Below are positions 7,360 through 11,138 of a DNA stretch of 11,138 nt, in pieces; position 1 is the stretch's first letter; each line of letters starts with the position of its first letter. The stretch covers positions 1 to 11,138 of the forward strand of contig USJI01000010.1 in NCBI GenBank assembly GCA_900554975.1. Direction: 5' to 3'. Both the position numbers and the translations under genes were made by a program. This stretch comes from an uncultured Ruminococcus sp. (GTDB lineage Bacteria > Bacillota > Clostridia > Oscillospirales > Ruminococcaceae). The notes below the pieces were generated by a model. It saw only the letters and a list, made by a program, of their open reading frames with translations, was not told where the DNA came from and ran no database searches.

Positions 7360-9404
7360 ATGAAAAAATGGCTTGTCAGAAAACCTCAGAAGGAATTTGC
7401 TGAAAAAATACTAAGAGAAAGCGAAGTAACTCCTCTTTGTGCAGATATTCTCGCCGCAAGAGGCTTTACCAGTGCGGAAGATGCCGCAAAACAGCTAAAT
7501 TCAGACGGTCTTTCAGACCCTTTTCTGCTGAAAGATATGCGTGAAGCCGCTGACGTTATAAATGATGCTGTTGAAAACTTTGAAAGCATATGCATTTACG
7601 GCGATTATGACTGCGACGGAATTACTTCAACTGTCATTCTCTTTTCCTACCTTGAATGCATGGGAGCAAATGTTACATATTATATTCCTGAACGCAGTGA
7701 AGGCTACGGTCTGAACGCTGATGCAGTAAGGGAACTTGCAAAGCGTGGAGTCAACCTCATTATAACTGTTGACAACGGCATTTCAGCTATTGAAGAATCA
7801 AAGCTCATATATGAACTGGGAATGCATCTTGTTGTTACTGACCACCACCAGCCCGGAGATGAACTCCCTCAGGCTGAGGCAGTAGTTGACCCTCACAGAA
7901 AAGACTGCCCGTCAACATTCAAATATCTTTGCGGCGCAGGGGTTGCACAAACGGAACAGCTACAGATAAACTTGTGGCGGCTCTTGAAAACGGCGACTAT
8001 GAAACTGCACTTAATGAATATGGTGAGTTTGCCGCTATGGGAACTGTCGCTGACGTGGTTTCTCTGACAGGTGAAAACAGATATATAGTAAGCAACGGAT
8101 TAAGACTCCTTGAAAATTCAGAACATCCGGGTGTCAATGCACTCATAAAAAAAAGCGGTCTTAAATTTCCTCTTACTTCAGCTTCTCTGGCATTCGGTCT
8201 TGCTCCGAGAATAAACGCTTCAGGAAGATTTGGTTCACCGTCACTTGCCGCAAGACTTTTCATAACAGATGATGAAACAGAAGCCCTTATGCTTACCGAC
8301 GAACTTGAAAGACTGAACAGCGAAAGAAAAAAAGCTGAAACTGATATTATTTCAGAAATTGAACAGCAGATAGCAAATAATCCTGCAATACTTTATGAAC
8401 GTGTAATTATTCTAAACGGTGAAAACTGGCATCATGGTGTTATCGGAATAGTTGCTTCAAGAATCATGGAACGCTTTGACAAACCCTGCTTTATAATCAC
8501 TCAGGAGGGAGAAATGTCCAGAGGCTCTGCACGTTCATTCGGAAACTTTTCAGTGTTCAAAGCTCTGGATTACTGTTCAGATATTCTCTCAAAATTCGGA
8601 GGACATCTTGGTGCAGGGGGATTCTCTGTTGAAACCGGCAGAATTGATGAATTCAAAAAACGCATTCAGCAGTTTGCACTTGAAAACTTTGAAATAATGC
8701 CTGTCCCTGACATCACCGCTGAAAAACAGATACTTCCGAATGAAATAACACTTGAAAACGTTGACGGACTGAAAATCCTTGAACCGTTCGGCGAAGGCAA
8801 CCGCCAGCCGGTATTTGCAGTGTGCGGTGCAGTGGTTGAGGAAATAATTCCGCTTTCAAAAGGTGTACACACCAAACTTAAACTGCGATATGGCGGTGCT
8901 TTTCTTGACGCACTTCTTTTCAGATGTTCTCCTGATGAACTTTTTATTGCAAAGGGTGACAGAGCCGATTTCATGGTAACCATGGAAGTGCAGCAGTTTG
9001 CAGGCAGGAAAAGTATATGCATTATAGTAAAGGACTACCGCAAAAGCGGTATTGAACAGAAAAAATATTTTGCCGCAAAGACAACATATGAAAAATATAA
9101 GAGGAATGAAGCACTTCCGGATATTTACTACGGAAGAATGTGTCCGGACAGAAATGAACTTATCCCGATATACAAGAAACTTGCTTCGGGAACTTTCAGT
9201 ACCGACACACTTTATATGTCTGTTGCATCAGACAGCATGAACTACTGCAAACTCAGAATCTGCCTTGATGTTTTTACTGAGCTTGGTCTTGCAAGACTTG
9301 ACCCGTTTTCACAGGAAATATCGGCAGTAAAAAATGCTCCGAAGGCAAACCTTGATGATTCGGCAATACTCAGTGATCTGCACAGCAGGTCGGAAAATAT
9401 ATAA
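7360..9404 (+). pseudogene. recJ: Single-stranded-DNA exonuclease RecJ, frameshifted
   Basis: RecJ degrades single-stranded DNA 5'-to-3' in recombination and mismatch or base-excision repair. Here it is split over two frames. The first frame (7360-8067) holds the DHH phosphoesterase domain: DYDCDG (D82, D84, D86), VDNG (D138), TDHH (D161, H162, H163) and VDPH (D177), then LCGAGVA. The second frame, usable from about 7948 to 9404, continues with KLVAALENGDYE, GTVADVV, the DHHA1 domain (WHHGVIGIVASRI, then SARSFG and KFGGHLGAGG), an OB-fold (LEPFGEGNRQPVF) and a C-terminal helical domain. Joined, they give about 680 residues, close to Firmicutes RecJ. After GVA the first frame turns into unrelated residues for 40 codons before its stop, so neither half should be an active enzyme. 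The start ATG has AGGTG five bases upstream. The stop lies 21 bases before relA, a usual recJ–relA neighbourhood. Strong conservation on both sides suggests a very recent mutation or a sequencing/assembly error. Confidence 0.9.
7939..7970 (+). other. Frameshift site in recJ
   Basis: Conserved frame-1 sequence (LCGAGVA) ends at 7947 and conserved frame-2 sequence (KLVAALE) starts at 7968. The 20 bases between them are two more than a multiple of three. If the 14 bases GGTTGCACAAACGG (7941-7954, flanked by GG) are ignored, the reading becomes LCGAGTATDKLVAALE in one frame, close to the family length. One inserted A in CAAACGG would also restore the frame but leaves about six extra residues. No slippery heptamer is present. 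Confidence 0.75.
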
Positions 9405-9425
9405 CTATGAAATGGAGAGATTGAT

Positions 9426-11138
9426 ATGAATGATGAATGTACCATTGATATGCTGATACAGAAAATACTGACTGATGACAAGCAGTATGATCTGAGCAAA
9501 ATTATAACTGCTTACGAATTTGCGGCAAAGGCTCATGAAGGTCAGACACGTTCTTCCGGTCAGCCGTATATTATTCATCCGCTTGCCGTTTCATATATTC
9601 TGCTTGGACTCGGAATGGATACTGATACAATATGTGCCGCAATGCTTCATGATGTTGTTGAAGATACGCCTGTAACGCTTGATGAAGTAAAAAGAAAGTT
9701 CGGTCAGGACGTTGCTATGCTCGTTGACGGCGTTACAAAGCTGAATCAGGTTCCGATTTTCGACAAGGAAGAACAAAGAGCGGAAAATGTCAGAAAAATG
9801 ATTCTTGCAATGTCACAGGACATAAGAGTTATTATCATTAAACTTGCGGACAGACTTCACAATATGAGAACGCTTAAATTCCGTCCTGATGCAAAGCAGA
9901 GAAATACTGCTCACGAAACAATGAATATATATGCGCCTATCGCCCACCGTCTTGGCATGAGAGCCATAAAGGAAGAACTTGAGGATCTTTCATTCCATTA
10001 CCTTGATCCTTTTGCATATTCGGAAATAGAGCATATTCTTGAAATCAAGAAGGACGAACGTGAAGCTTTTATAAATTCCATAAAAGAAACTATCGCATAC
10101 CGTTTCAGAGATCAGGAATTCATCAAGCCTCCTGTTATAGAGGGACGTGTAAAGAGTATTTACAGCATCTACAAAAAGATGTTTGTGCATCATAAATCAA
10201 TTGAGGAAATATATGATAAATATGCTGTAAGAATAATCGTTTCAACAGTCGGCGAATGTTACAACGTTCTGGGACTTGTTCATGATATGTTCAGACCTAT
10301 CCCGAACAGATTCAAGGACTATATTTCCACACCAAAGGCAAATATGTATCAGTCACTGCATACAACGGTACTCGGCAAGGAAGGTATCCCTTTTGAAATA
10401 CAGATAAGAACATGGGAAATGCACGCTACTGCCGAATACGGAATTGCTGCACACTGGAAATACAAGGAAGGAATTCAGCATAGCGACAAGATGGATCAGC
10501 GTCTTGCGTGGGTGCGTCAGGTTATAGAAGCACAGCAGACATCAGATGATGTTGAGGAAATAGTAAGAATAATCAAAAACGACCTTGCTCCGGAAGATAT
10601 TGTTGTAATGACTCCGAGAGGAGATTCGATTTCACTTCCTGTCGGTTCAACCGTTATAGACTTTGCCTACAGAATACATACACAGATAGGTCACAAAACA
10701 ACCGGTGCAAAGGTTGACGGAAAAATGGTGCCGCTTGATTACCAGCTGCACACCGGCGAAATCTGTGAAATAATCACAAGCAGTGAACCTGACAAAGGTC
10801 CTAACAGAGCATGGCTTAACATTGCAAAAACAAACGAAGCCAAGTCAAAGATACGTTCATGGTTCAAGAAGGAATGCCGTGAAGAAAATATCGTAACCGG
10901 AAAGGCTGAACTGGAAAAGGAATTCAGACATCTGCGAATCCGTATTCCTGAAGAAAAACTTGAGGAATTGTCAACGCATACAGGACAGTTCTATAAAGGA
11001 ACATTAAGAAGCGGACAGGTCTTAGAGTCGGAGAGCAGCATAATCATTCTCGGCGATGTCAATCCTGGCGCGAGGGTTATATCTAAAGGCAATGTCGTAG
11101 TGTTAGGAAGCCTTAAAGGGCTGGTTTTTGCAGGGGCT
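9426..11138 (+). CDS. relA: Bifunctional (p)ppGpp synthetase/hydrolase RelA/SpoT, 3' end abnormal and cut by the window edge
   Basis: Makes (p)ppGpp from ATP and GTP/GDP during starvation and hydrolyses it again; cytoplasmic, ribosome-associated. The 571 codons present contain an intact HD hydrolase (H51, HDVVED with H75-D76, D142 in LADRLHN), then the synthetase (RVKSIYSIYKKM, the RFKD motif at 295-298, NMYQSLHTTV, E324 in EIQIRT, YGIAAHWKYKEG), then a TGS domain (about 391-452). The RxKD form and complete HD site fit a bifunctional Rel rather than a synthetase-only RelA. The helical linker AKSKIRSWFKKECREENI and the region to about residue 515 look like RelA. From residue 516 (base 10971) the same frame reads as MinC, so the rest of the helical, zinc-finger and ACT domains, about 200 residues, is missing. 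ATG at 9426 has GGAG (9414-9417) eight bases upstream. It follows recJ by 21 bases. Identity of residues 1-515 is near certain. Confidence 0.95.
   Translation, partial: MNDECTIDMLIQKILTDDKQYDLSKIITAYEFAAKAHEGQTRSSGQPYIIHPLAVSYILLGLGMDTDTICAAMLHDVVEDTPVTLDEVKRKFGQDVAMLVDGVTKLNQVPIFDKEEQRAENVRKMILAMSQDIRVIIIKLADRLHNMRTLKFRPDAKQRNTAHETMNIYAPIAHRLGMRAIKEELEDLSFHYLDPFAYSEIEHILEIKKDEREAFINSIKETIAYRFRDQEFIKPPVIEGRVKSIYSIYKKMFVHHKSIEEIYDKYAVRIIVSTVGECYNVLGLVHDMFRPIPNRFKDYISTPKANMYQSLHTTVLGKEGIPFEIQIRTWEMHATAEYGIAAHWKYKEGIQHSDKMDQRLAWVRQVIEAQQTSDDVEEIVRIIKNDLAPEDIVVMTPRGDSISLPVGSTVIDFAYRIHTQIGHKTTGAKVDGKMVPLDYQLHTGEICEIITSSEPDKGPNRAWLNIAKTNEAKSKIRSWFKKECREENIVTGKAELEKEFRHLRIRIPEEKLEELSTHTGQFYKGTLRSGQVLESESSIIILGDVNPGARVISKGNVVVLGSLKGLVFAGA
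10971..11138 (+). other. minC: MinC C-terminal domain fragment joined in frame to relA
   Basis: The last 56 codons read as the linker and start of the MinC C-terminal domain: FYKGTLRSGQ, SIIILGDVNPGARV, ISKGNVVVLGSLKG, VFAGA. This beta-helical domain dimerises MinC, binds MinD and acts on FtsZ polymers. Its N-terminal FtsZ-inhibiting domain is absent. Codon use changes here: three TTA among six leucines, both glutamates GAG, plus TCG and two GGG, against a CTT/CTC/CTG and mainly GAA habit upstream. The exact joint is uncertain within about 10940-10985 because the stretch EEKLEEL could belong to either protein. It is either a real fusion or a chimeric join; the window ends inside the domain. 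Confidence 0.85.

Noticed and set aside
7940..7970. Programmed ribosomal frameshift in recJ
   Set aside because: The needed shift is -1 relative to the first frame, but there is no X-XXY-YYZ slippery heptamer and no obvious stimulatory hairpin just downstream; RecJ is not known to use recoding.
8666..9499. Antisense frames across the recJ 3' half and recJ–relA junction
   Set aside because: Compositionally biased shadow translations with no ribosome site or family resemblance, opposite conserved RecJ domains.

Overview
The window looks like chromosomal DNA of a low-GC, Gram-positive anaerobe of the Ruminococcus / Oscillospiraceae type. The evidence is a secreted leucine-rich-repeat protein ending in a type I dockerin (a cellulosome docking module), the Firmicutes-style order lepA–hemW and recJ–relA, purine-rich Shine-Dalgarno sites, and extended -10 promoters. 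The species assignment is inference. No mobile element, CRISPR array, rRNA or tRNA is visible.

Layout. Bases 1-1905 hold a minus-strand unit: promoter, a PheB/UPF0735-type ACT-domain protein, then homoserine dehydrogenase (hom), closed by a perfect 12-bp hairpin terminator. Bases 1912-3777 hold a minus-strand single gene with its own promoter and terminator; it encodes an exported BspA-like LRR protein with two beta-rich segments between its repeat blocks and a C-terminal dockerin. From 3809 the plus strand carries lepA (EF4), a small two-zinc-knuckle, two-helix membrane protein of unknown role, and hemW. These form a tight operon ending in a terminator at 7088-7122. After a 237-bp intergenic stretch with a long imperfect hairpin and an extended -10 promoter comes recJ, then relA, which runs off the right edge.

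Two things are abnormal. First, recJ is broken. Its DHH half and its DHHA1/OB half are both well conserved but lie in different reading frames, and the switch maps to about 30 bases near 7940-7968. The frames fit a 14-nt insertion well, but a single-base error is also possible. Second, the relA frame is normal through the HD, synthetase and TGS domains. Near residue 515 it then changes, without a stop, into the start of a MinC C-terminal domain (cell-division inhibitor), with a simultaneous shift in codon use. This is either an in-frame RelA–MinC fusion or, more likely, a chimeric join at a contig end. The two defects within 3.2 kb suggest a draft or metagenome assembly, and both need checking against reads.

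The rest is housekeeping: amino-acid synthesis from aspartate, translation-factor function, radical-SAM heme-chaperone function, DNA repair and the stringent response. The one accessory element is the dockerin protein. I see no convincing new defence, toxin or mobile system; the RelA/MinC junction is the strongest anomaly.
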